From NCBI GenBank assembly GCA_026122915.1, contig JAGIXO010000039.1:1-14346 (forward strand): a DNA stretch of 14,346 nucleotides. Direction: 5' to 3'. A program made the position numbers and the translations under genes. Of the stretch, positions 1 to 8,539 are shown in pieces; positions within the stretch are counted from its first letter, which is position 1, and each line of letters starts with the position of its first letter. A model generated the notes under the pieces. It did not search any database. It worked only from the letters and a program-made list of their open reading frames with translations, and had not been told where the DNA came from. Source of the DNA: Candidatus Electronema nielsenii. GTDB taxonomy: Bacteria; Desulfobacterota; Desulfobulbia; Desulfobulbales; Desulfobulbaceae.

Positions 1-564
1 CGCCCTGGGGTAGTGAGAGTATATGTGCCGTTGGTCTCTTTGCTTCTTATTGCACCATTCTTGATAGAAAATTCGCAAAGATGGGTTCAGAAAAATTGGT
101 ATGGACAGCTGGTGATACATGCTATTTTAGTAGCAGCGGCAATATTCAACACCTCAATAGTTGTTTCAGCATCAAAAACATCTCAAAAAGAGATCAAGCA
201 GATTAGTAAAGAATTAGCAGGTTTTCCAAGCTATCCAGTGATTAATTGGGGATCAGCCTTTCCTTTTGAGAGTGCTTATCCAGTTTTATTGCGGAACACT
301 GACGCTGCATTTTCCTATCAGCTCTACGGATTAGGTGCTTTTACACTGGCCCCGTTTTCAGTTTCTTCTCTTGAACAAAAGTCTGGTCGTGGCGTAGTTG
401 ATCTTTTAAAGAATAAAAAGGAAATTTCGATCATTGCTTCAATGAATAGTTTGAACCTTCTCGATATCTATTGCAAAGAGCGTTTGCACTGTCAACTGAC
501 GAACATTGCCACTCAGCAATACGGCACAATTCAAATACGTAAGTATCGATGCGAAGATATATAG
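1..564 (+). CDS. 3' part of a membrane protein of unknown function (5' end outside window)
   Basis: The frame is open from base 1, and the GTG at 13 has no ribosome binding site, so this is read as the C-terminal part of a longer protein cut by the window edge. Two hydrophobic stretches are visible, starting around VPLVSLLLIAPFLI and LVIHAILVAAAIF, followed by a soluble tail of about 130 residues containing NWGSAFPFESAYPVLL. Hydrophobic helices followed by an exported C-terminal domain occur in polytopic envelope-sugar enzymes such as GT39/ArnT-like glycosyltransferases, but no catalytic motif is present in this fragment, so that is only a guess. Bases 121-240 hold 44 G/C of 120 (37%), far below the following trpD gene, which may indicate separate ancestry. 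The stop lies 22 bases before the trpD start. No family is assigned. Confidence 0.6.
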   Translation, partial: RPGVVRVYVPLVSLLLIAPFLIENSQRWVQKNWYGQLVIHAILVAAAIFNTSIVVSASKTSQKEIKQISKELAGFPSYPVINWGSAFPFESAYPVLLRNTDAAFSYQLYGLGAFTLAPFSVSSLEQKSGRGVVDLLKNKKEISIIASMNSLNLLDIYCKERLHCQLTNIATQQYGTIQIRKYRCEDI

Positions 565-586
565 CATTGAAAAAGGAAACCTAACC

Positions 587-1630
587 ATGATCAAAGAAGC
601 AATTGCCCGAATCGTTACCGGTCAGCATCTGGACGAGCAGCAGATGACCGCTGTGATGCAGGAAATCATGAGCGGTCAAACCACAGACGCGCAGATCGGC
701 TCCTTTATCACTGCCCTACGGATGAAGGGCGAGACCATCGACGAAATTGCGGGTGCAGTTCGGGTGATGCGCGAAAAAGCCACTTTTGTTGACACTGGCG
801 TGAACACCGCTGCTGGGGAAGTGCTATTAGACATCGTGGGTACCGGTGGTGACGGCTCCGGTACCTTCAACGTCTCTACTACCTCGGCCTTTGTTATTGC
901 CGGAGCAGGAATACCAGTGGCCAAGCACGGTAACCGAGCAATGTCGTCGGCTTGCGGTAGCGCGGACGTGCTGGAGGCGTTGGGCGTAAACCTTTCTCTG
1001 CCGCCGGAACGGGTGGCGGAATGCGTCCGCACAGTAGGTATCGGCTTTCTTTTTGCGCCGATGCTGCACGGGGCGATGAAATACGCTATCGGCCCGCGCC
1101 GCGAGCTGGGCATTCGCACCATCTTCAACATCCTCGGCCCGCTGACGAATCCGGCCCGCACGAATGTTCAGCTCACCGGCGTATTTGCCAAAGAGCTGAT
1201 TCAGCCCATCGCTGAAGTGCTGAGTCGACTGGGTATGAAGCGCGCCTTAGTGGTTTGGGGTGAAGGCGGTATGGACGAGCTAACTGTCACCGGCACTTCG
1301 CATATTGCTGATGCTCATGATGGCACAGTGGAAAGCTACACGGTCGAGCCGGAAGATGTTGGGTTAGCCCGTGCTGCTTTTGATGACATTCGCGGCGGCA
1401 AAACAGCGGCAGAGTCAGCAGAGCAAGTGCAGGCGGTTTTGGGTAACACGCCCAGTGCAAAATTGGACATGGTGCTACTCAATGCTGGAGCCGCGCTGAT
1501 GGCTGCGGGCAGGACAGAGGGGCTACGGGAAGGGGTGGAGCTATCGCGGCAGGTCATCGCCAGCGGCGCGGCCTTGGAGAAACTGAACAGCCTTGTTGCC
1601 TTTTGCAAAAAATTGCATGACGCAGCGTAA
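587..1630 (+). CDS. trpD: Anthranilate phosphoribosyltransferase
   Basis: Transfers the phosphoribosyl group of PRPP to anthranilate, the second step of tryptophan synthesis from chorismate; cytoplasmic. The 347-residue length is normal for the family. Visible motifs are the PRPP-binding loop GTGGDGSGTFNVST (85-98), KHGNRAMSS (113-121), the anthranilate-side segment GPRRELGIRTIFN with R171 (169-181) followed by GPLTNP, and the metal-binding pair D230/E231 in GEGGMDELT. The frame can be extended upstream to an ATG at 506, but that adds 27 residues lying over the preceding gene. The ATG at 587 has AAGGAAA just upstream and gives the family-typical N-terminus MIKEAIARIVTG. No other trp gene is in the window. 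A receiver gene begins 14 bases after the stop, so co-transcription with the signalling genes is likely. Confidence 0.96.
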   Translation: MIKEAIARIVTGQHLDEQQMTAVMQEIMSGQTTDAQIGSFITALRMKGETIDEIAGAVRVMREKATFVDTGVNTAAGEVLLDIVGTGGDGSGTFNVSTTSAFVIAGAGIPVAKHGNRAMSSACGSADVLEALGVNLSLPPERVAECVRTVGIGFLFAPMLHGAMKYAIGPRRELGIRTIFNILGPLTNPARTNVQLTGVFAKELIQPIAEVLSRLGMKRALVVWGEGGMDELTVTGTSHIADAHDGTVESYTVEPEDVGLARAAFDDIRGGKTAAESAEQVQAVLGNTPSAKLDMVLLNAGAALMAAGRTEGLREGVELSRQVIASGAALEKLNSLVAFCKKLHDAA

Positions 1631-1644
1631 GGAGGAATAACCCC

Positions 1645-2100
1645 ATGTTTCACGAAGAAAAAAATCTGCTGCTGGTCGAAGATAGCGACGATCATGCCGA
1701 GCTGACTGAGTTTTATATCAAAGACTGTTGTCCGCAGATTGAGGTCAGTCGCCTGCGTGACGGTGCAGAGGCGATGGCGTACATTGAGCGAACAGAAACC
1801 GCAGAACAGGCCTTACCTTGGTTAGTGCTGCTTGATCTTAAATTGCCCAAATATGACGGTCACGAAGTATTAGCCCGGATGAAGTGCAGCGGCAAGTTAG
1901 CAAAAATCCCGGTGGTGATCTTTTCTACCTCCAATTCTGGTAAAGACATTGAACGCGCCTTGAACAGCCACGCCAACAGCTACATTGTCAAACCGATGGA
2001 AGCAGACAGATACGGCGAGGTGATCAGCGAAATAATCCATTATTGGGAGCTGAACGAACATCATCTTCTCTTCCGCGAAGCACACAACGCCAATGTCTGA
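1645..2100 (+). CDS. Single-domain response regulator (Rcp1/CheY-like)
   Basis: A stand-alone receiver of 151 residues that accepts phosphate from a histidine kinase and acts through protein contacts, as there is no output domain. The acidic pocket E12/D13 is in LLLVEDSDDHAEL, the predicted phosphoacceptor is D64 in LVLLDLKLPKYDG, the switch Ser/Thr is at 94-95 (VVIFSTS), and the conserved Lys is K116 in YIVKP. The alpha4-beta5 region and the length resemble the Rcp1 subgroup, receivers often paired with phytochrome-like or PAS kinases. A strong GGAGG overlaps the end of trpD (1631-1635) ahead of the ATG. The gene's last 8 bases overlap the start of the hybrid kinase, so the two are translationally coupled, and that kinase is the obvious partner (inference). 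Confidence 0.93.
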   Translation: MFHEEKNLLLVEDSDDHAELTEFYIKDCCPQIEVSRLRDGAEAMAYIERTETAEQALPWLVLLDLKLPKYDGHEVLARMKCSGKLAKIPVVIFSTSNSGKDIERALNSHANSYIVKPMEADRYGEVISEIIHYWELNEHHLLFREAHNANV

Positions 2101-4690
2101 GCAAAATCTGCATATCCTCTTGATCGAGGATAACGAGGATCATGCTGATCTTTTCGTGGCCAATCTCTCTTTGACCGCTTATGTAGGCGCAGAGGTGATT
2201 CGGCATGAAACCCTGCGGGCTGGGGTGGAGGAATTAGAAAGTGGGCATTTTGACCTGCTCTTTATTGACCTCTCGCTCAAAGACAGCACCATCAGCGAGA
2301 CCTTAGATCGGTTGCGAGATTTAGGCTGTGGCTGTCCGACTATTGTGCTTACCTCGCTCGACGACAAGCGCACTATCCTCGACATTATTAAAAAAGGCGC
2401 GGACGACTGCCTACCCAAGTCAGAGTTGAATGATGTTTTGCTGGAGCGAATCATTCATTTCAACCTTGATCGCTGGCGGTTGCGGCAAGAGCTGTTCAAC
2501 AGCAAGGAAGCGTACAAAGACCTCTATCATAACTCGCCCAACATGTTCGGCGGTGTCAATGTCAAAACCCGCCGTGTGGTGATCTGCAATCAGACTTTTG
2601 TCAACAAGCTGGGCTACAGCATAGAAGAGGTCATCGGCAGCGAGATTTACACCTTCTACCATCCAGACTGCTGGGATCAATTTAACAAGATATTTGCCAA
2701 ATTTTTAGTCACCGGGATCATCAGCAATGCCGAGCTGCTGATGGTGCGGAAAGACGGCAGCAAGATCGACGTGCTGCTTAATGCTTCGGCAGTGCGGGAT
2801 GAAAATGGCGAGATTCTCCGCACCAATTCCACCTGGGTTGATATCACTGAACGAAAAGCCGCAGCAAAGAAGATCAGGGAAATACAAAAGTTAAACCGGC
2901 AGATCATCGAATCCATCCCCGACATGCTCTGGCTCAAGGATGAGCAGGGAGTCTTTCTTGCCTGTAACCCTTGCTTTGAACAATTGTTCGGCGCACGGGA
3001 GACGGAGATAGTCGGCAAGACCGATTATGATTTTATCGACAAGAAGCAGGCTGATTGTTTCCATGAGCATGACCAGATGGTCATTGCCGCAGGCAAGACT
3101 TTGATAAACGAGGAATGGCTCACATTTGCTGCCGACGGCGCGAAAAGGCTGCTGGAAACCATCAAGACTCCGTTGTTTGACGATCAGGGCAAGGTACTCG
3201 GTGTGCTGGGCATTGGCCACGACATCACCGAACGGCATGAGTTCACGAAGAAAGTCCAAGCAGCTAACAAGGCCAAATCGGTTTTTCTCTCCAACATGAG
3301 CCATGAATTGCGCACGCCGCTCAACGCTATTCTCGGCTACACGCAAATCTTTTTGGGTGATGATTCGCTCTCGCCTCGGCAGCGGAGCGGTATCAGCACT
3401 ATTCATCAGGCCGGCGAGCATTTGCTTTTGCTGATCAATGACGTTCTTGATATCTCGCGAATTGAATCAGGTAAGTTAGAGCTGATTGAAACAGAATTTT
3501 GCCTCACGCCTTTTCTCAAGGGGATTCGGGAAATCATGCAGCTGCGGACGAGAGACAAGGGACTTGATTTCCGCAATGAAGTTGTTGATCTGCCCGCAGT
3601 GATCATTGCTGATGAACTGCGTTTGCGGCAGGTGATTCTTAATTTGCTTTCTAATTCAGTCAAATTCACTCACTGCGGCTGGTGTTCCCTTCAGGTTACA
3701 TCTGAACCAGCAGGTCACGGCAAAGCGCGGCTGCATATTGCGGTGGAGGACAGCGGCGTGGGTATTTCCGCTGAAGATCAGAAGTTAGTGTTTGAACCCT
3801 TTCTTCAGGTGGGTGAACGGCTTCAGCATCGGGAAGGCACTGGCTTAGGCTTGGCTATCAGTCGGGAGTTAGTACGATTAATGGGCGGCGAACTTCAGCT
3901 GATAAGCCCGATCAGCAATACTCCGCAGAACGGAGCCGGGAGAGGAAGTCGCTTTTTCTTCAGCATTGAGGTACCGGTTTCTGAACACAGGGCCGCTGCT
4001 GTCTCACAGTTGCGCAAAGTGACAGGCTATACCTGCCTGCTCAAATCCGACACACCGCGCCGGGTGCTGGTGGTTGATGATAAATTATCCAACCGGGCCG
4101 TGCTGCGTGATACCTTAGAACCGCTTGGCTTTGTTGTTCAAGAGGCCACAGACGGCATTGAGGTTCCTTCAGCTTGCCAACGCTTCCGGCCTGATATTAT
4201 TCTCATGGACCTGCGAATGCCGAAAGTCGATGGCTTTGCTGCCGTCGCATTGCTCAAGGAGCATGAGAAATTCCGCCATATCCCGGTTATTGCTGTCACA
4301 GCTTCTATCGCCGAAGGAGAAGCCTTCCGCCAACGTTGTTTGCAACATGGCTTTGCCGATTATATCCACAAACCGTTCTCCGCTGGAGAACTGGTAGAGA
4401 TTATGGCCGCGCATCTCCACGTTGAGCTGGCGTATAGTGAACCGGTAGCAGAGGCAGCACAGGAGGCAATCATCCTGCCGCCTCAGACCCTGTTAGATGA
4501 ACTGGCGTGGTTAGCAGAAATTGGTGAGATTCAGGGTATTACTGAAAAAGGAGCTGAGATTGCTGGGTTAGAGGCAGGGAAATACCGAGCCTTTGCCCGT
4601 CAGGTACAAGAGCTGGCTGAAGATTTCCAGTTTGAGGCACTTCAGAATTTGATTTCCCCTGCCAAGAAGGAACAAACATGCACTCTATGA
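2093..4690 (+). CDS. Hybrid sensor histidine kinase (REC-PAS-PAS-HisKA-HATPase-REC)
   Basis: Cytoplasmic hybrid kinase of 865 residues with no membrane segment. Domains in order: an N-terminal receiver (about 6-122; D13 pocket, phosphoacceptor D59, K109); two PAS domains (about 135-255 and 268-385, each ending in a D-IT-ER motif typical of PAS/PAC); a dimerisation/phosphoacceptor domain with H404 in SHELRTPLN; a Bergerat ATPase with N521 in the N-box, D553 in DSGVGIS, and GTGLGLAIS from 582; and a second receiver (about 657-775) with D662/D663, phosphoacceptor D706 in LMDLRMPKVDG and K760. A helical C-terminal tail of about 95 residues follows (from about 770); similar tails follow receivers in other large hybrid kinases, but I know no function for them. 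The tail is not a recognisable Hpt domain. The gene overlaps both neighbours (8 and 13 bases), so the three likely form one phosphorelay. The PAS ligand cannot be read from the sequence. Confidence 0.95.
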   Translation: MSEQNLHILLIEDNEDHADLFVANLSLTAYVGAEVIRHETLRAGVEELESGHFDLLFIDLSLKDSTISETLDRLRDLGCGCPTIVLTSLDDKRTILDIIKKGADDCLPKSELNDVLLERIIHFNLDRWRLRQELFNSKEAYKDLYHNSPNMFGGVNVKTRRVVICNQTFVNKLGYSIEEVIGSEIYTFYHPDCWDQFNKIFAKFLVTGIISNAELLMVRKDGSKIDVLLNASAVRDENGEILRTNSTWVDITERKAAAKKIREIQKLNRQIIESIPDMLWLKDEQGVFLACNPCFEQLFGARETEIVGKTDYDFIDKKQADCFHEHDQMVIAAGKTLINEEWLTFAADGAKRLLETIKTPLFDDQGKVLGVLGIGHDITERHEFTKKVQAANKAKSVFLSNMSHELRTPLNAILGYTQIFLGDDSLSPRQRSGISTIHQAGEHLLLLINDVLDISRIESGKLELIETEFCLTPFLKGIREIMQLRTRDKGLDFRNEVVDLPAVIIADELRLRQVILNLLSNSVKFTHCGWCSLQVTSEPAGHGKARLHIAVEDSGVGISAEDQKLVFEPFLQVGERLQHREGTGLGLAISRELVRLMGGELQLISPISNTPQNGAGRGSRFFFSIEVPVSEHRAAAVSQLRKVTGYTCLLKSDTPRRVLVVDDKLSNRAVLRDTLEPLGFVVQEATDGIEVPSACQRFRPDIILMDLRMPKVDGFAAVALLKEHEKFRHIPVIAVTASIAEGEAFRQRCLQHGFADYIHKPFSAGELVEIMAAHLHVELAYSEPVAEAAQEAIILPPQTLLDELAWLAEIGEIQGITEKGAEIAGLEAGKYRAFARQVQELAEDFQFEALQNLISPAKKEQTCTL

Positions 4691-5304
4691 AAGACGCGAT
4701 CCTTGTTGTTGACGACCAGCCCGCCAACCTGAAGGTGCTGCTCTCCTTTCTTCAGACGCATAATTTCCAGATTTACATTGCTGACAGCGGCACACGGGCG
4801 TTGAATATTCTCAGCAAAATCTGCCCAGATTTGGTGCTCTTGGATGTAATGATGCCTGATATTGATGGCTTTGAAACGTGTCGCCGGATCAAGGCTGATC
4901 AGCGACTGACTGGCGTACCAGTGATCTTCATGACGGCCTTAGACAGCGTTGAGGACAAGGTAGCGGGTTTTACCGCTGGCGGGGTGGATTACATCACCAA
5001 GCCTTTTCAGCAGGTTGAGGTGCTGGCTCGGATCAAAACCCATATCATGCTGCGGAAACGAGAACGCGAGTTACAGCAGGCATTAGCTGAGATTAAAACG
5101 CTCTCCGGCATTCTGCCTATCTGCTCGTACTGCAAGCAAATTCGCGACGACAAGGGCTATTGGCAGCAGGTGGAGGAATACATCGGTCAGCATTCTGGCG
5201 CATTATTCAGTCACGGTCTTTGCCCAGATTGCTACAAGAAGGAAATGGACAGCTTTCTGGAACTGACCGGCCAAAAGAAAAGCAAGGCGCAGGAAACGGA
5301 GTAG
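4678..5304 (+). CDS. Response regulator with C-terminal coiled coil and Cys4 motif
   Basis: A receiver of about 120 residues (D12/D13 pocket, phosphoacceptor D56 in LLDVMMPDIDG, T86, K108 in ITKPF). It is followed by a charged helix (about 112-143, probably coiled coil) and a short tail with C149-x2-C152 and C182-x2-C185 (CSYC and CPDC) around the segment KQIRDDKGYW. I know this tail from many Desulfobacterota sensor and receiver proteins, where it follows a helix; the paired cysteines look like a small zinc-binding knuckle, but metal binding is inferred. There is no DNA-binding or enzymatic output domain. The ATG at 4678 is preferred because AAGGA lies 7 bases upstream; a second ATG at 4687 is less well placed. 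It overlaps the kinase end by 13 bases and is probably the third partner of the relay. Confidence 0.93.
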   Translation: MHSMKDAILVVDDQPANLKVLLSFLQTHNFQIYIADSGTRALNILSKICPDLVLLDVMMPDIDGFETCRRIKADQRLTGVPVIFMTALDSVEDKVAGFTAGGVDYITKPFQQVEVLARIKTHIMLRKRERELQQALAEIKTLSGILPICSYCKQIRDDKGYWQQVEEYIGQHSGALFSHGLCPDCYKKEMDSFLELTGQKKSKAQETE

Positions 5305-5511
5305 AGAAAAGAGAGCAACTGACTTTTCGCTACCTGAGCAGACGGAATACGACCAATAAACACTACGCTGTTCCCCTCGCAGCAGTTTTTCCCTGTTCTT
5401 TTGCGGCGCGTTATAGTATGGAGAATGGAGTGCTTCGGCTGTCCGGTGTTCCTCTTGTTTTTTTGCGCGACAGACAGAGGCTTTCGTTGAATAATTCACT
5501 CAAAGAGAAGA

Positions 5512-8331
5512 ATGAGAATCTGCTCCTCGCGGCATGTCTTGCCCGCTCTATTGCTCACTGCTTGCTGCGGGTTTCCTGCAACTGCTGCTGCCAAATTCCT
5601 GCTGGTGCCTGACCAGTATCCTACTATTCATCAAGCCATTGAAGCAGCAGGGCCGAACGACACAGTACGGGTCGCTGCCGGAACCTATGCCGATAATATT
5701 ATTCTGCGGCCTAAGGTAACCTTAGAAGGCGGCTGGAATACCCAATTCAGCGAGCGAAACCCCTCCAAATATAGCACCACCATCAACGGCAGCACACGCG
5801 GCGGCTATGTCGTTGCGGGCGCGGATCAAGCGGTTGTTGACGGCTTCATTATTACTGGTGGCGGCCCGCCCATGATGATGCCTGATGCCGATGTTGGTCC
5901 AGGCGTGTACTGCGATTCTGCTTCTTTCACGGTCAAAAATAATGTCATTACTGGCAACAAGGCAGCTGGAATTTATGCTCGTACCTGCCAATTGTTGATT
6001 ACTGGCAACATCATTGCCGCTAATGGGAAAGCAGGCATTTTCATGGAGGACGGCAGTGCAGCACAGATCAATGGCAACCTAATTACGCGCAATCTCTGGG
6101 CTGGAATCAACACTGGCGGCGAACTGCCTTCCAAGGTTGAGATCATCAATAATGCGATTCATAGCAACCAAAGAGCGGGCATCAACGTTGCCTTGGCTAC
6201 TGGCTTAGTCGCTAATAATTTGATTTATAAAAACGGTGAGGCCGGGGTGCGCTGTGGTCTTGCTGATATGCAGATTATCAACAACACCGTGGCAGATAAT
6301 GGTTTGGCTGGAGTTTCGGTAGCTGAATCTGCGCGACCAAAGACAGAAACAATCTCTGGTAAATCATCAGAACCGAAGCTACCGATGATTAAAAACAACA
6401 TCGTCACTGGAAACGGAGAGGCTGGCATCAAATCCTTTGGTGGTGGCTACACCTATAACATTCTCTACGGTAATAATCGAGTAGATGGCTTTTACCCTGA
6501 TTTCCTCTGGTATCTACGCCTTCAGTTTGGTGGTTACGAGGATCAAGCCACGCTGGAAAAAACCAAAAATATTCTTGCTGATCCCCTTTTTGTTAATCCG
6601 GCCCAGCATGATTATCGCCTCAGACCCGGCTCTCCGGCTATTGACAGCGGCGATCCTGCTGCGCCGTTCAACGATAAAAATTTTGGGCCATCACTTGGCT
6701 CTGATCTCAACGACATGGGTGCTTATGGCGGGCAATACACAGTGGCCGAGAACAGGCCGACGAACCAGCCACCCCAAGCACAGATTGAGGCACTGAAAGA
6801 ACAGGTCTATGCCGGAGATAAAGTGGTGCTAAACGGCGCGGTCAGTCTCGATCCTAATGGTGATGAAATTCACTATGACTGGCAACTCACTGGAAAACCG
6901 ATGCAGAGTATGGCAGCTCTTCTGCCGCAAAAGGACGGCACTTGTCAGCTTACGGCGGATAAAGGCGGCCAATATGCAGTACAGCTGACCGTCACTGACC
7001 GCTGGGGTTTGCGGGGCAAAACAGCGCAGCTGACCGTGAATGTTGACCCGGACAAGCCCCCCACAGCCAAGATCAGCAAGCCGCACGATCCGCCCAAACT
7101 CGGGCAGACCGTAACTCTTTCTGCCTATGACAAGAACAAGCAAAGTGGCAATGAATTGAGCTACCTCTGGATGATAGCCAAAAAACCTGCGGCCAGCCAA
7201 GCCCAGCTCTCCGCTCCAAATGCCGAGCGGCCTTCGTTTGTTGCAGATGCACCTGGTTGCTACACCCTGCGGTTGACTGTCGGTAATGGCAAAAAAAACA
7301 GCGAGCCGGATACTGCTTATTTTTGCACAAAGGAAAGTCAAGTTCCGGGCAAAAGGTCAGTGCCTGATGAGTATCCGACCATCCAATCGGCCTTGGATAC
7401 CGCTGAAGATGGCGACGATGTGATCGTCCAAGCAGGTACTTATAAAGAAAATATCATCATCGACAAAGCGGTTAATTTGATCGGTGTGGGTAATCCAGTG
7501 ATTGACGGCGGTGGGAAGAATGCCGATGAAGCAGCTGTCTTTGTTTGCTATCTCGACAGTAAAGCGACAGGCCGTGTTCAAGGTCTCACCGTCACTGGGG
7601 GCGGCGCGGGCCAATTTGGTCACGGTATCCAGATTCTCAACTGCTCGCCAGAAATCGTTGGCAACCGCATTACCGGCAACAAGCACGTAGGTGTGGGTAT
7701 TCACGGACAAAAGGGCTTCACCGAAAACGCCAAAATTCATAACAACTACATCTACGACAACGCGATTGGTGTGAGCAACGGTCTTGGCGCAGGCGGGCAA
7801 ATTTATCACAATAACATCTACAACAACAAAGTGACTGGCATTGGTGTGCGCGGCTTGGCCACGCCCGTTGTGCGCAATAACGCCATTTACGGCAACTACA
7901 TCGGTATTGGAGTCAGAGAAGAGGCGTATCCGACAGTTGAGGGTAATGAAATTCGTGACAATATCACCGGGATCGCAGTCAATCCGGGTACCGAAGGAGC
8001 TGCGCACTTGGGAGCCGCAGGGAGCAAAATTATCGTGCGCGGCAATATTGTCCGTAATAACCGCAAGTCTGGTATCTTTATTTCCTCGCTCAACCGGAGT
8101 GACCTTTTTGTTCAAGGCAATTCTGTTACCAGCAACGCGACAACAGAGGAAAGCAGAAGCGGCGGTGTCGTGACCGGCTATCCGCATCAATCTTTGGCGA
8201 AAGCATTTATGGACAACAACGCGGTTAGCGGTAATAATCAACGAGATATTCAGCTGTTCCATGAGCTGGGTGAATCAGCCGGAACAATAGGCAGTTCACA
8301 AGGTCGCAGACCAAATTTTCAAGGGAGGTGA
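5512..8331 (+). CDS. Exported protein with two right-handed beta-helix domains and two PKD/Ig-like domains
   Basis: A 939-residue envelope protein. The N-terminus is a Sec-type signal (basic start, then VLPALLLTACC). LTAC (15-18) fits a lipoprotein box with C18 as the lipidated residue, while ATAAA (23-27) also fits signal peptidase I, so either class is possible. Region about 32-385 begins VPDQYPTIHQAIEAAG and runs through Asn/Gly-rich coils of the NosD/DUF1565 parallel beta-helix type (many xNNxIxxNxxxGI units), ending with LADPLFVNP and RPGSPAIDSGDP. About 417-510 and 513-605 are two PKD/Ig-like domains. About 617-920 is a second beta-helix starting VPDEYPTIQSALDTAE, clearly a copy of the first. 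Beta-helices of this type usually bind or process polysaccharide, but I see no defined catalytic site. An in-frame TGA at 5488 rules out a longer N-terminus. The 207 bases upstream hold no gene and only a weak TATAGT (5412-5417) as a possible -10. Confidence 0.9.
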   Translation: MRICSSRHVLPALLLTACCGFPATAAAKFLLVPDQYPTIHQAIEAAGPNDTVRVAAGTYADNIILRPKVTLEGGWNTQFSERNPSKYSTTINGSTRGGYVVAGADQAVVDGFIITGGGPPMMMPDADVGPGVYCDSASFTVKNNVITGNKAAGIYARTCQLLITGNIIAANGKAGIFMEDGSAAQINGNLITRNLWAGINTGGELPSKVEIINNAIHSNQRAGINVALATGLVANNLIYKNGEAGVRCGLADMQIINNTVADNGLAGVSVAESARPKTETISGKSSEPKLPMIKNNIVTGNGEAGIKSFGGGYTYNILYGNNRVDGFYPDFLWYLRLQFGGYEDQATLEKTKNILADPLFVNPAQHDYRLRPGSPAIDSGDPAAPFNDKNFGPSLGSDLNDMGAYGGQYTVAENRPTNQPPQAQIEALKEQVYAGDKVVLNGAVSLDPNGDEIHYDWQLTGKPMQSMAALLPQKDGTCQLTADKGGQYAVQLTVTDRWGLRGKTAQLTVNVDPDKPPTAKISKPHDPPKLGQTVTLSAYDKNKQSGNELSYLWMIAKKPAASQAQLSAPNAERPSFVADAPGCYTLRLTVGNGKKNSEPDTAYFCTKESQVPGKRSVPDEYPTIQSALDTAEDGDDVIVQAGTYKENIIIDKAVNLIGVGNPVIDGGGKNADEAAVFVCYLDSKATGRVQGLTVTGGGAGQFGHGIQILNCSPEIVGNRITGNKHVGVGIHGQKGFTENAKIHNNYIYDNAIGVSNGLGAGGQIYHNNIYNNKVTGIGVRGLATPVVRNNAIYGNYIGIGVREEAYPTVEGNEIRDNITGIAVNPGTEGAAHLGAAGSKIIVRGNIVRNNRKSGIFISSLNRSDLFVQGNSVTSNATTEESRSGGVVTGYPHQSLAKAFMDNNAVSGNNQRDIQLFHELGESAGTIGSSQGRRPNFQGR

Positions 8332-8340
8332 AGGGAGGTG
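8321..8340 (+). repeat. Perfect tandem duplication of AAGGGAGGTG at a stop codon
   Basis: The 10-base unit AAGGGAGGTG occurs twice back to back. The first copy contains the stop codon of the beta-helix gene (TGA 8329-8331), and each copy contains a Shine-Dalgarno-like GGGAGGTG. It is probably a slippage duplication. Confidence 0.9.
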
Positions 8341-8377
8341 AATTTACGGAGAGTGGATATTTTTGTCATAGCTTTGC

Positions 8378-8406
8378 TTGACAAATGCCGCTGCTTGTCG
8401 TATTCC
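8378..8406 (+). promoter_or_regulatory. Possible promoter of the first array gene
   Basis: A perfect TTGACA (8378-8383) is followed after 17 bases by TATTCC (8401-8406), only a 3/6 match to a sigma70 -10 box. The -35 is convincing and the -10 is not. If used, the leader would be about 250 bases and would include the structured element at 8540-8630. Confidence 0.35.
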
Positions 8407-8539
8407 ATAAAGCATGGTTTGATTGAGGAGCGGCATAGATTCTTTCATCCTGTTGGCTGACAAAAAAATATACAACCCGTTAGAAAACCGCTAAATCAGA
8501 TTTTGATCGGCGAGGCGGAATAGAGAGAAATGATAATGT

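Noticed and set aside
676..1161. 161-codon frame on the - strand inside trpD
   Set aside because: Antisense shadow of a high-GC conserved gene, with no binding site or family match.
4440..4690. C-terminal tail of the hybrid kinase considered as an Hpt domain
   Set aside because: No His in an Hpt-like context is present; it is only a helical tail following the receiver.
5160..5612. 150-codon + frame bridging the receiver gene and the beta-helix gene
   Set aside because: It overlaps both real genes in another frame, has no plausible start, and its product has no recognisable composition or domain.
7357..8262. 301-codon open frame on the - strand
   Set aside because: It lies wholly opposite the second beta-helix domain, has no signal, binding site or recognisable motif, and follows from the Asn/Gly-rich codons of the + strand gene.
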